Assembly: GCA_947258385.1 (NCBI GenBank)
Contig: CAMYII010000057.1
Coordinates: 1-49,646, forward strand
Origin: Acidiferrobacterales bacterium
GTDB lineage: Bacteria; Pseudomonadota; Gammaproteobacteria; Acidiferrobacterales; SZUA-150
DNA length: 49,646 nucleotides
Reading direction: 5' to 3'
The first letter of the stretch is position 1; the number at the start of each line of letters is the position of its first letter. The notes beneath the pieces are model-generated. The model saw only the letters and a program-made list of their open reading frames with translations. It searched no databases and was not told the origin of the DNA. Made by a program: the position numbers and the translations under genes. Of this stretch, positions 41,757-49,646 are shown piece by piece.

Positions 41757-42568
41757 GGTTGTCCTGCACACGCGATACGCTGTTCGATCTCTTCCATACA
41801 AGGCAGCAGGTCCTTGACGCTGTCGATGACATAGTGGGCACCGCTCTGTTGCAAGGTTTTTTGTGCAGCCTGGCGCAGTTGTTGTTGTTTTTGCGTGGAG
41901 AGGTTGCTCCATTCTTTTTCAGAAAGACCTGTGGCATTGCCGCTGATGGCCACGCCTATGGTCCACATGCCGGCATTGCGGCCTTCCTCGATGCCGCTGA
42001 TGGCATCATCCACCTTGATGCAGGATTGGACCCGCTGGACTCCCAGGTCGATCATATTCTTGAGCACCATGTGCGGGGCCGGGCGGCCCATGGGCACCTC
42101 GTCCCCACAGACACTGGAGCCGGCCTTGACGTCGGCATCGTTGAGATACTGCAGGATGGGGCTGGCCATCTCGCGCGAGTAGCCGGTATTGAGTCCAAGC
42201 TTGATGCCACGCTGATTCAATTCCCTGAGCACGGGAAAGGTGCCGTCGATGGCCTGCAGGTGTTGCTTGATACTTTCGATCTGTATGGGTTCGTAGTCGG
42301 CATAGAGGCGTGCCACATCGTCCAGTGTCGAGGGCTTGCCATACACACTGCGCCAACGGCTCTGTACCGATTCGTACTTGAGTATACGTGCAATGTGTTG
42401 ACGCTTTTCCGAACCCATGGGACGCCTGGCCTCCTCAACACTTATGTAGACACCGTGACGCGAGAAGATTTGCTGCAAGGCATGCACCGGCGCCAGGCTG
42501 CCGAAATCGACCAGCGTGCCTGCCATGTCGAAGATAATTGCTTCTATCTGCTTGGGAATCGCATTCAT
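41750..42568 (-). CDS. phnX: Phosphonoacetaldehyde hydrolase PhnX
   Basis: A HAD-superfamily enzyme that cleaves phosphonoacetaldehyde to acetaldehyde and phosphate, normally after PhnW converts 2-aminoethylphosphonate. The 272-aa product has the nucleophile motif IIFDMAGTLVDFGSLAPV (Asp14), the Schiff-base lysine in ARRPMGSEKRQHI (Lys55), the motif II region NTGYSREMA, CGDEVPMGRPAPHM and KVDDAISGIEEGRNAG. It reads DMAGT instead of the common DWAGT, but the rest favours true PhnX over related phosphonatase-like hydrolases. It lies between the phnE remnant and phnG. phnW is not in the window. Confidence 0.88.
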   Translation of the reverse strand: MNAIPKQIEAIIFDMAGTLVDFGSLAPVHALQQIFSRHGVYISVEEARRPMGSEKRQHIARILKYESVQSRWRSVYGKPSTLDDVARLYADYEPIQIESIKQHLQAIDGTFPVLRELNQRGIKLGLNTGYSREMASPILQYLNDADVKAGSSVCGDEVPMGRPAPHMVLKNMIDLGVQRVQSCIKVDDAISGIEEGRNAGMWTIGVAISGNATGLSEKEWSNLSTQKQQQLRQAAQKTLQQSGAHYVIDSVKDLLPCMEEIEQRIACAGQPC

Positions 42569-42577
42569 GGTGTTGTC

Positions 42578-42745
42578 CTACAGGGTCTTGGCACGCAGGC
42601 GTTGTGAGAGGTATTCCAGCAACAACACGGTGATGAAGATTACCAGCAAGATGGTAGAGACGTGCGAGTAATCAAACATGTCCCAGCGTCCCTTCAACTC
42701 CATGCCGATACCACCGGCACCCACGATGCCCAATACAGTGGCGCC
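42578..42745 (-). pseudogene. phnE: PhnE phosphonate ABC permease, C-terminal fragment only
   Basis: Only the last ~55 codons remain: ATVLGIVGAGGIGMELKGRW, then FDYSHVSTILLVIFITVLLL and EYLSQRLRAKTL. These are the EAA-like loop and last membrane helix of PhnE. The N-terminal ~200 residues are missing. The sequence changes into traG near 42740, around a GGCGCC hexamer. The expected upstream phnC and phnD genes and the operon promoter are also lost. Confidence 0.88.
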
Positions 42746-43863
42746 CACAACTGGATCCACACCAGGCTCTTCAGGTAGGTCAGCGCGACCTTCGCCACGC
42801 TCGGCAGCATGGCCAGCAGGAAGGCGATGGGAAACACGGCGTAGATGAAGGCCTCGAACAGGTTACGCAGGATGGGCAGGGTGCGCGCCGCCATCTCGCC
42901 GAGGGCGGCGTAGGTGGTGCGCCGCTCCTGCTCCGCCCGCGCCAGGGCGAAGTCCTGGGCCGCCGCCGGCGCGCCCGCGCTGGAGGCGAACTGGCTCAGG
43001 CCACGGCGCAGGGCGTTGGAGAGCGCGTTCTGCCGGATGATGCCTTCGGCGCTGACGCTCAACCCTGTCAGGTACTGATACGAGACCGGCATGGCGGCGG
43101 CGAACTTCGCCACCGCGGCGGTGGTGGTAGGGGCCTTCACCAGCTTCTGGCCGTAGTACTGCCTGGCCTGGTCGATGTCGTTGGTGAGATCGGTGTTGAG
43201 CTGGTTGCCGGCGCCGTCGCGGCAGCCCAGGATCAGGCGGTTGTCGGCCGCGTCGCGGTAGGCGAAGCTGCGCGAGACCGAGGTGTTGGCGCGGATGAAG
43301 GCCCACAGGTCGGGCGCGGCGAACAGGTCGTCCCAGTCGTAGAGGCCGAGCAGGATGTCGTAGAACACGCACGACTGCCAGAACTCGCTGAAGTTGGCCG
43401 CCAGCCGGCTGTCGGTGATTTCGAAGCGGGTGGAGGCCTCCACCAGGTACTGGCCGAACAGCATGCCGTTCTGCTGGTACTGCATGTCGCCCGGCAGGCT
43501 GAACACCGTCTCGTAGGCGCGGGTCAGCCAGTCGCCCACCAGGCTGGCGGTGCCCGCCACGGCGCCCAGCCCCAGCGGCACGTCGGAGACCACCGACGAC
43601 TGGGTGGGGTCGACGCGGTCGGTGATGATTACGTCCACCTTCGGCACCATGAAGGCGTTGTAGATGAGGATGATGCCGAGCAGCCATTGCAGGTTCATGG
43701 CCCGGTGCTTGAAGGCGCCCTCGATCAACACCCACAGCAGGCCAATGAGGGCGGTCATCTTGAGCGCGGTGACGTAGCCGCCGTTGCCGGTGATGGCGGC
43801 CACGCCGTTGAACACCAGGCGCAGGAACTCGCCGCCGCCGTAGGTGAAGATCTCCCAGCTCAT
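42740..43863 (-). pseudogene. traG: TraG (F-type conjugation), N-terminal part only
   Basis: TraG of F-type systems is an inner-membrane protein needed for pilus assembly (N-terminal part) and mating-pair stabilisation and entry exclusion (C-terminal part). The product begins MSWEIFTYGGGEFLRLVFNG and shows ALIGLLWVLIEGAF, NAFMVPKVDVIITDRV, the GLSQFASSAG region and FIAYAVFPIAFLLAMLP-like membrane segments up to LKSLVWIQLWAPLY. F TraG is over 900 residues; here about 370 remain. The frame continues out of register through phnE sequence to a stop at 42694. traH lies 10 nt upstream. Confidence 0.85.
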
Positions 43864-43873
43864 GCGCGACGGG

Positions 43874-45280
43874 CTATTGCGCCGAGGCCCACACCAGGCT
43901 GCGGAACATGCCCGGCGAGAGCTTGCCGACCAGGGCCTTCTCGTACTCGCGCACCCGCTGGGTGAACACCAGCGTCTCGTCGAAGCCGCGGCGCACGTCG
44001 TCCTTGTAGCCGCGGATCTCGCGCCGGGCCTTGATCACGCCGTCGAGGAAGTCCTTGACCTTGTCGTCCTCCTTGTTCTCCAGCGCGCGCACCGAGGCGA
44101 CCAGCTTGCCGAGCAGGTCGTTCAGGTAGGTGTAGAGGATGTCCTTGGCGATGAGCATGGCATAGCTCTCGATCTCCGGTTGCAGCGCGCCCGGGATGTA
44201 GGCCACGCCCACGGTCAGGTACTTGTGGACCGGCAGCGAGGTGGAGGCGAGCAGTCCCTGCTGCACGGCATCCAGGCGGGTGTCGTTCCGGATGTTCGCG
44301 ACGATGTCGTTGAGGATGGCGCGCACCCTCTCGATCAGCCCCTGGTCGATGGCGACGGTCTGCGAGGCGCTCATCTCGGTACAGGAGAACTCGTCCGCGG
44401 TGCCGTTGGAGCAGGCCTTGACGGTGACGCTGCCGCCCTCGAGCAACACCCGCAGCAGGTCCTGCCCGCTGTTGTCCGCCAGGATGGAGGGGATCACCTC
44501 GTAGGTCGTGGTCGTGTCCTCGTTGCCGGGGTTGTCCACCCGCATGATCACCGTGCCGGAGAGGTTCATCATCACCTGGGCGAGGTCCTTGTCGTTGGTG
44601 TAGAACGGATTGCGCATCATGGCCCGCCAGGCGAGGTTGCCCTCGGTTATCACCAGGCGCTTCATCTGGCTCCCCTGCAGGGTGCTCATGCGCTCGCCGC
44701 CCGTGGTGCAGGCGACCTCGGCCTCGGACCAGGCCTCGCCCCGGCTGTTGACCCGCTCCATGATGCAGGCCTGCTTGGACATGCCGAAGGTCTTGAGCGC
44801 CCCGCCTGCTAACGCCGATCCCGCTTCGCAGGCGTTGATGCTGTTCAGCCCGTACTTCTGCGCCCAGGTCTGGATCTGCTCCATGGTGGAGGCAATCTGG
44901 GGGCTGATGGTGCGCAGCGCCAGCATGAAGGCCTGGCTCACGGCCACCGAGCCGATGTTCTGCAGCATGGCCACGAACTCCTCGGTGTTGATGAAGGAGA
45001 AGCCGCCGGTGAAGAAGTCGATGCCCCCGCAGCCGGCGCGAAAGCGCGGCCATTGCACCGAGTAGAGGGTGTAGTTGCGTTGCGGCACGCGCATGAACAC
45101 GCCGCCGCCGGTGAAGTAGCCTGCGCTCTGGCCCTCGTAGACGCCGGGCCGGGTGACGTTGCCGAAATTGAGCTCGTTGAAGAAGGTGTCCATGTCCGTG
45201 GCGATGTCGGCCCGGGCACTGACCGCCATCAGGCCGAGGCACACGCCCAGGCCAAACGCACGGGGTTTACTCAGTCGCAT
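43874..45280 (-). CDS. traH: Conjugal transfer pilus assembly protein TraH
   Basis: TraH is a periplasmic component of F-type type IV secretion that works with TraF, TraU, TraW, TrbB and TrbI in pilus extension and retraction. The 468-aa length is close to F TraH. A signal peptide (about 1-25, GVCLGLMAVSARAD) is followed by DTFFNELNFGNVTRPGVYEG, the GCGGIDFFTGGFSFINTEEF signature and a C-terminal coiled helix region (KEDDKVKDFLDGVIKARRE). It overlaps traF by 14 nt. Confidence 0.93.
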   Translation of the reverse strand: MRLSKPRAFGLGVCLGLMAVSARADIATDMDTFFNELNFGNVTRPGVYEGQSAGYFTGGGVFMRVPQRNYTLYSVQWPRFRAGCGGIDFFTGGFSFINTEEFVAMLQNIGSVAVSQAFMLALRTISPQIASTMEQIQTWAQKYGLNSINACEAGSALAGGALKTFGMSKQACIMERVNSRGEAWSEAEVACTTGGERMSTLQGSQMKRLVITEGNLAWRAMMRNPFYTNDKDLAQVMMNLSGTVIMRVDNPGNEDTTTTYEVIPSILADNSGQDLLRVLLEGGSVTVKACSNGTADEFSCTEMSASQTVAIDQGLIERVRAILNDIVANIRNDTRLDAVQQGLLASTSLPVHKYLTVGVAYIPGALQPEIESYAMLIAKDILYTYLNDLLGKLVASVRALENKEDDKVKDFLDGVIKARREIRGYKDDVRRGFDETLVFTQRVREYEKALVGKLSPGMFRSLVWASAQ

Positions 45281-46091
45281 CGATCCGGCCTCCTGTCATT
45301 TGCGCCTGCATCAGCGGGTTCGGTGGCTGCCCGTTCAGCAGCGTGTAGATGCGTTGCCGCAGCTCGGTCCAGCTCACGTAGCCGAAGGCCACGGGATGGA
45401 TCGCCCGGCCGCCGGGGTTTACCAGGAACAGGGCGGGCACCGTGTCCACGTTAAGCGTGACCGCCACGTCCGCACTGCTGCGGGGATTCGGGAAGTCGGG
45501 CAGGGTGCCGCCGTCCAGGCTGATGGGGATCACGTGAAAACCGTAGGTCTCCGCGAAGGCCTTCAGGATGGGGGCGAACTTGTGGCAGAACGGGCAGGCG
45601 CCCTTGAAGAAGAAAAACAGCCCGTGGCTCTCCGCGGTCTCGACGAGGAAGTTGTCGACCAGGCGAAGCCTCTCGTCGTTGAAAAGCTGTACCGCCTGGT
45701 CGTTGACCGGATGGGTCAGCCGGGTGTCGAGGGCCGGTGTGGTCCACACCGCGCGCTGCCAGGCCTGGGCGAAGTCACCCGCGCGGTGCATGGCGAGCCG
45801 GTTCAGGCGCAGGTAGCGCTTCAGGTTTTCATCGGTGGGCTCCAGGATCGCGCGCGCCTTCGCGACCTCTATCTCCTTCTGGAAGGCGGCCAGCGCCGCG
45901 ACGGGATCGGCGGGTACCGGGATCTGTGTGTCGGGTGCTTCGGAGTCCGCTTCCGGCTCCGGTTCGGGATCCTGGTACCAGAACCACCCCTCGCCGTGGC
46001 GCTGGTAGTAGACCCCCGGAGCGCCGGGGTCGGCGTGCGCGCTGTGCACCGCCAGCAGTCCGAATAGCAATACAGAGAGTGCCGGCGTCAT
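45267..46091 (-). CDS. traF: TraF, thioredoxin-fold conjugation protein with CPFC motif
   Basis: A periplasmic pilus-assembly protein. The 274-aa product has a signal peptide (about 1-20, ending HSAHA), the family segment GVYYQRHGEGWFWYQDP, a long helical middle part and a C-terminal thioredoxin domain with CPFC at residues 166-169 (FFFFKGACPFCHKFAP) and a VPALFLVNP segment with the cis-proline region. F-plasmid TraF is described as lacking this CxxC. Here it is intact, so disulfide isomerase activity, perhaps replacing TrbB, is likely. ATG 46091 overlaps the traN stop (ATGA). Confidence 0.9.
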   Translation of the reverse strand: MTPALSVLLFGLLAVHSAHADPGAPGVYYQRHGEGWFWYQDPEPEPEADSEAPDTQIPVPADPVAALAAFQKEIEVAKARAILEPTDENLKRYLRLNRLAMHRAGDFAQAWQRAVWTTPALDTRLTHPVNDQAVQLFNDERLRLVDNFLVETAESHGLFFFFKGACPFCHKFAPILKAFAETYGFHVIPISLDGGTLPDFPNPRSSADVAVTLNVDTVPALFLVNPGGRAIHPVAFGYVSWTELRQRIYTLLNGQPPNPLMQAQMTGGRIDATE

Positions 46092-48037
46092 GGCAGCAGG
46101 CTCTGGATGTGTTGTTCGATGATCTGCTGCATCTGGTTCCCCGAGGGCCGGTCGGCGCTGCCGGCGGCGGCGAAGGCGTCGGCGTAGAACTCGGTGAAGT
46201 CGATGCTCGCGAAATCGATACTCGTCAGCTCCTCGGGGGTGAGGCCACGGCAGTATGGGTTTTTCGAAGCGCCCCAGCCGATGCCGAGCTGGGCGCGGCC
46301 CTGCTCCTGGATGATGCGGGCGAGCTTGGAGTTGAAGCAGCAGTAGGTGTACGTCCGTGCCAGGCAGCCGAAGATGGAGTCGTCGCTGCAATAGGAGCCG
46401 ATGGAGTGGCATTGCCCGGCCTCACGCTTCTGGCCGAGGATCTGCTCCTGCTCCGAGCACTGGGCGAGCGACAGGTCGTGGCCCCAGCCGCTGTCCTTGC
46501 AGCAGTTGGAGAAACCCAGGACGGTCTTCTCGCACCGCATGTCCTGGCCCTTGAAGACCACCATGTGGGTGGTGTCGAAATCGTTCGCCGCGGATTCCAG
46601 TGCGCCCAGGTGGCTCGCCGCCAGCCCGAAGTCCTGGCTGGGCTCATGGCCGGCGTCGAAGCAGTTGCCGTCGAGGCAGAACGTCTGGCCGCCGCAGTGC
46701 ATCTCCGTCTGTGAGACCTCGTTGCCTTGGGCGCAGCGGTAGGTTTGCTCGTACTCGTGGCAGCTCCCCTCCGGCAGGGTGTTCACGCAAGTGGAGTTGA
46801 CCTGGCTGCAGCCACGCTCGCGCAGCTCCTGGCAATAGGGTTCCTCGCGGGTCTCGCCGGTGGCGCACAGGTAGGACAGCTCGTAACGCCAGCAGTCGCG
46901 GTAGACCTCGAGGCCGTCGATCAGGCGCGTCTCGCCCGGCTCCACGCAGGTCTGGGACTGCAGCACGCACATGCCGGCTTGCGCCTGCTGCTCCAGCGCC
47001 TCGCAGGTGCTTTCCCAGGTCTCCGACCACTGGCAATCGCAGTACTGCGTGGCCTTGAACTTCATCCAGCCTTCGCCGCGGCCGGCGACGATGACCCGCA
47101 TGTCGATGGTGTTGAGACCGGTGCGCAAGTAGGGCTTGATGTCGATCTTGAGAGACTTGTTCCAGCTCGTGCTGAGCTCGCATGCCCCGTAGTGGGAGGC
47201 GCCATACTGCACGTACCGGAACCAGCCGGTGGCGCCCACCTCCAGCCGGTCGCCGCCGTAAGGCCCGACATAGACTAGGGTGCCGTTGACGACGACCCTG
47301 ATCCAGTCGTCGAAGCCCGCCTGGATCAGCGTGAAGTGTTGGACCTTGTCGATGTCCTCGATGGTGAAGGTGGTGCTCCGGTCGAAGACGGCGCAATAAC
47401 CGCTCCAGTAGTTGTCGGCGATGGTGCCGATGGTCAAATAGGGGTAGGTGTAGCTCCAGCGCATGTCGCTTTGTACGGAGTCCAGGTTGATGCCGCCGGC
47501 GTCGCATTCGATGGGCCGGTTGCAGGACAGGTCGAGGGTCTTCTGGCAGCCGACCTGTTGCTCCATGCCCCATTCGGTGCAGTACTCCTCCGAGTAGGTG
47601 CCCGGAACGGTGATCGTCGTGACCTCCTGGCAGTCGCTGTACTGACCGGTGAGCGGCTGTCCGAGCACGGCCTCCGGATCGGCGTTGATGGCGTCGCCGC
47701 GTTGGACGATGGGATCGTTGCGGTCGATGGTGAAGCGCGGGCGGCGCAAGGCGCTGTCCTGGACGAAGCTGCCGACCTCGCTGTCGGGCAGGGCCTGCCG
47801 CGCGGCGTCCTCGATGCCAAGCCCCGAGCCGTAGTACCGGGTCTCCGGGACATTGGTGCCCTGGTAGTCGGGCACGGTGGTCAGGTCGGGGTTGGAGGCC
47901 GCATTCGATACGCCGGTATTGGCCGCGTTGCCGAAATCCTCGCCCAGTTGCAACGCTTCCTCGCGGGTGAGCTCCGCTGCGGGCGCTGCGAGCGGAAGCG
48001 CGAGACCGATCAGAAGCAGGATGCGCATTACGCTCAT
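46088..48037 (-). CDS. traN: Mating-pair stabilisation protein TraN
   Basis: A cysteine-rich outer-membrane adhesin that stabilises donor-recipient contacts in F-type conjugation. The 649-aa product starts MSVMRILLLIGLALPLAAP (signal peptide) and has many cysteines in its middle and C-terminal parts, for example CNRPIECDAGG, CDCQWSETWESTCEALE, GFSNCCKDSGWG and TYTYCCFNSKLARII, the last being TraN family landmarks. A disulfide-rich structure fits a neighbouring TraF with CPFC. ATG 48037 overlaps the trbC stop as ATGA. An upstream in-frame start at 48064 lies inside trbC. Confidence 0.92.
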   Translation of the reverse strand: MSVMRILLLIGLALPLAAPAAELTREEALQLGEDFGNAANTGVSNAASNPDLTTVPDYQGTNVPETRYYGSGLGIEDAARQALPDSEVGSFVQDSALRRPRFTIDRNDPIVQRGDAINADPEAVLGQPLTGQYSDCQEVTTITVPGTYSEEYCTEWGMEQQVGCQKTLDLSCNRPIECDAGGINLDSVQSDMRWSYTYPYLTIGTIADNYWSGYCAVFDRSTTFTIEDIDKVQHFTLIQAGFDDWIRVVVNGTLVYVGPYGGDRLEVGATGWFRYVQYGASHYGACELSTSWNKSLKIDIKPYLRTGLNTIDMRVIVAGRGEGWMKFKATQYCDCQWSETWESTCEALEQQAQAGMCVLQSQTCVEPGETRLIDGLEVYRDCWRYELSYLCATGETREEPYCQELRERGCSQVNSTCVNTLPEGSCHEYEQTYRCAQGNEVSQTEMHCGGQTFCLDGNCFDAGHEPSQDFGLAASHLGALESAANDFDTTHMVVFKGQDMRCEKTVLGFSNCCKDSGWGHDLSLAQCSEQEQILGQKREAGQCHSIGSYCSDDSIFGCLARTYTYCCFNSKLARIIQEQGRAQLGIGWGASKNPYCRGLTPEELTSIDFASIDFTEFYADAFAAAGSADRPSGNQMQQIIEQHIQSLLP

Positions 48038-48957
48038 GGCCGCACCTCCAGCCGTTGCCGCCACTGCGCGGCACGGTTGCCCAGCGTGGTGCCGCTGGCC
48101 TCCCGCGCCATGACGCCGAGGGCGTAGGCGAGGCTCACGTCGCCGGCCACCTTCAGGTGCCCGGGTACCGGGCAGCCGTCCGGCGCGCAGGAAGCGATGG
48201 CGTCCAGCGGCAGGACGAAGGCCGGCACCTTGTCCACGTCGAAGCGCTCGAACAGGGTGGGATCGATGGCCAGGGACGGGCTTGGTTTCCCAGTCGTCCC
48301 GTTGCTGTTGCCAGTGCCCAGCAGTTCGCCGAGGCGCGTCACGGTGCGCTTCATGGAGTTCTCCACCAGTCCCCGCAGCACCAAGGGGGAGCCGGTCCTC
48401 GCGGCCTCAATCAGTAGTGAACGCAGAGAGTCTTCGGGCATCGAGAAAGAGACGAAGAGCAGCGGGCGCGGGTCGTTGTCATCGGGAGATGAACCGTGGT
48501 GTGCAGCCAGCCGCGGGTCGTCCAGCAGGGCCTTGATGTCCTCCCTCGCCTTGGCCAGTGCCTGCTCGTCGATCTCGGGACAAAATTGCCCGGCGCACTT
48601 TTGAGCGGACGACGGCCGGCCCGAAGGGCGGGCCCCAGGGATGGGCGGAGTAAGATCGGTGCCGGCAAGGTCGCTCTCGGCCAGCCCTGGCCTCCGCGAT
48701 ATTCGTCCGTCCTGGACATCACCGGTTGGCGCATTGCGACCGGCCCGGCCGGCGGCCGACAAGGCGCGTTCACCTTCACGGCGAACCTTGCTGTTGAAGT
48801 CAATGTCCCGGCTCAGACGCCCGGCCTGCTCTACGGCAATTCGTGACTGGGTGCGTGCACTATCCAGATCCTTGGTACCGGATTCCGCTGCCGGCAATAC
48901 CGGCGCCGTCAGCACGCACATGCCCACAAGGGCCAAACTCCTCAGAATGCGCAGCAT
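48034..48957 (-). CDS. trbC: F-type pilus assembly protein TrbC
   Basis: A periplasmic protein of F-type systems with a thioredoxin-like core. The 307-aa product has a signal peptide (about 1-24, ending VLPAA), a low-complexity charged linker (about 30-120) and the TrbC core LLFVSFSMPEDSLRSLLIEA, LVLRGLVENSMKRTV, IDPTLFERFDVDKVPAFVLP and HLKVAGDVSLAYAL. The 5' end overlaps the traU stop by 16 nt. Confidence 0.9.
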   Translation of the reverse strand: MLRILRSLALVGMCVLTAPVLPAAESGTKDLDSARTQSRIAVEQAGRLSRDIDFNSKVRREGERALSAAGRAGRNAPTGDVQDGRISRRPGLAESDLAGTDLTPPIPGARPSGRPSSAQKCAGQFCPEIDEQALAKAREDIKALLDDPRLAAHHGSSPDDNDPRPLLFVSFSMPEDSLRSLLIEAARTGSPLVLRGLVENSMKRTVTRLGELLGTGNSNGTTGKPSPSLAIDPTLFERFDVDKVPAFVLPLDAIASCAPDGCPVPGHLKVAGDVSLAYALGVMAREASGTTLGNRAAQWRQRLEVRP

Positions 48958-49646
48958 GCCTTTTTCCTCCAGATCAGGTAGGCCCAGTCCTCGCCGCGCA
49001 CCGGATACTCACGCCCCGCGCCCCAGGGGATGGTGACGCGGCCGAAGGGCTGCGCGTTGCGCGTGAAGGGCAGGGGGTAGAGCATCTGCGTCTTGTACTG
49101 GGACTTGCGCAGGATGGGCAGCGGCAGGGGCAGGCACATGGCGTCGCGGCTGGACGTGTCCCGGGCGATGAATTGCCGGTGCAGCTTGGCCGCCATACGT
49201 TGTACCAGCAGCAGCGAGCTGTCCACGCCGCCTTCGTGATGCTTGACGTTGCCGTCGATGGGGTACATGGACCCCTGGCAGCCGGCGCACCAGAACAGGG
49301 GATCGAGTGGAAAGCCCACGGTGGCCGCGGCACAATCGGCGGCGCAGGCGGCCTGGGCGATCGGGTTGGCGAACAACGCCGCCTCGGGATTGATCAGGAA
49401 GGCGAGCTCATCATCCTCCCAGAGCGGGTCTACCTCGGTGATGTACAGGACGTCGAAGGACTCCGGCGTCACGCACGCCAGGTCCGTCAGGAGATTCATC
49501 CAGGCCAGCAAGGGATAGATGTACCAGTGGACATGATAGAAGGCGTCCCGCCTGTCGCTGGTCCTGGCATTGGTGCCCGACGGTGCGGCCAATGCGCCCA
49601 GGGTGACACCGCCCAGCAGCGGCGAGCAGAACGGTGTGCGCACCAC
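48942..49646 (-). CDS. traU: TraU, conjugal pilus assembly protein (cut by window edge)
   Basis: A periplasmic protein needed for F-type DNA transfer and pilus formation. The visible 234 residues match the central and C-terminal TraU: HVHWYIYPLLAWMNLLTD, DVLYITEVDPLWEDDELAFL, LDPLFWCAGCQGSMYPIDG, VQRMAAKLHRQF and RGEDWAYLIWRKKACCAF. The N-terminus lies beyond 49646; the Met at the edge is internal because family sequence continues through it. The operon order traU-trbC-traN-traF-traH-traG matches F/SXT-type modules. Confidence 0.92.
   Translation of the reverse strand: MVRTPFCSPLLGGVTLGALAAPSGTNARTSDRRDAFYHVHWYIYPLLAWMNLLTDLACVTPESFDVLYITEVDPLWEDDELAFLINPEAALFANPIAQAACAADCAAATVGFPLDPLFWCAGCQGSMYPIDGNVKHHEGGVDSSLLLVQRMAAKLHRQFIARDTSSRDAMCLPLPLPILRKSQYKTQMLYPLPFTRNAQPFGRVTIPWGAGREYPVRGEDWAYLIWRKKACCAF

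Noticed and set aside
43860-45242. Long open frame overlapping traH in another frame
   Set aside because: Low-complexity Arg/Pro/Gly-rich translation typical of an off-frame reading of high-GC DNA.

Overview
The window reads as one stretch of a gammaproteobacterial chromosome of moderately high GC. Two conserved housekeeping blocks carry this assignment: ribBA-ribH-nusB-thiL-pgpA (301-3905) and pncC-recA-recX-alaS-lysC-csrA-tRNA-Ser-tRNA-Arg (6410-13607). Both orders are familiar from Pseudomonas- and Chromatiales-like lineages. I do not name a species. A lone UDP-sugar dehydrogenase gene (4306-5586) and a MITE-like inverted-repeat element (5629-5953) lie between the two blocks.

From tRNA-Arg (13531-13607) onward the window is accessory DNA. 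A tyrosine integrase gene without its N-terminal half abuts the tRNA. It is joined at about 14570 to the broken 5' part of a secreted INN-repeat (HAF-type) protein gene. Then comes a phosphate-scavenging island (15.2-33.6 kb): a Porin_O_P channel, two large beta-propeller/phosphoesterase fusions, a TonB-dependent receptor, PhoA, a TonB protein, PhoD, a small secreted metallophosphoesterase and a PhoU-like DUF47 protein. A truncated FNR/CRP-type regulator and a second broken INN-repeat gene lie inside it. Seven sites upstream of these genes look like PhoB boxes: CTGTCAT-like repeats in 11-bp register, each followed after 10 bp by a -10-like hexamer. The parsimonious reading is one PhoB regulon. 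Secreted phosphatases would release phosphate, the porin would admit it, and a dedicated TonB/receptor pair would import a phosphorus-containing compound that is too large for porins. The receptor substrate is unknown and is the most interesting open question here.

From 33.8 to 42.7 kb, on the minus strand, is a tightly overlapping phosphonate operon read as (phnE)-phnX-phnG-phnH-phnI-phnJ-phnK-phnL-phnM-phnN-phnP-EamA transporter. It combines the C-P lyase pathway with phosphonoacetaldehyde hydrolase. Its upstream end is cut inside phnE and fused at about 42740 to an F-type conjugation operon (traU-trbC-traN-traF-traH-traG, minus strand, to the window edge), where traG is cut in turn.

Three chimeric junctions (about 14570, 30945 and 42740) each break two genes at once. 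They suggest repeated deletion or rearrangement by mobile elements. An assembly artefact must be excluded for each one.
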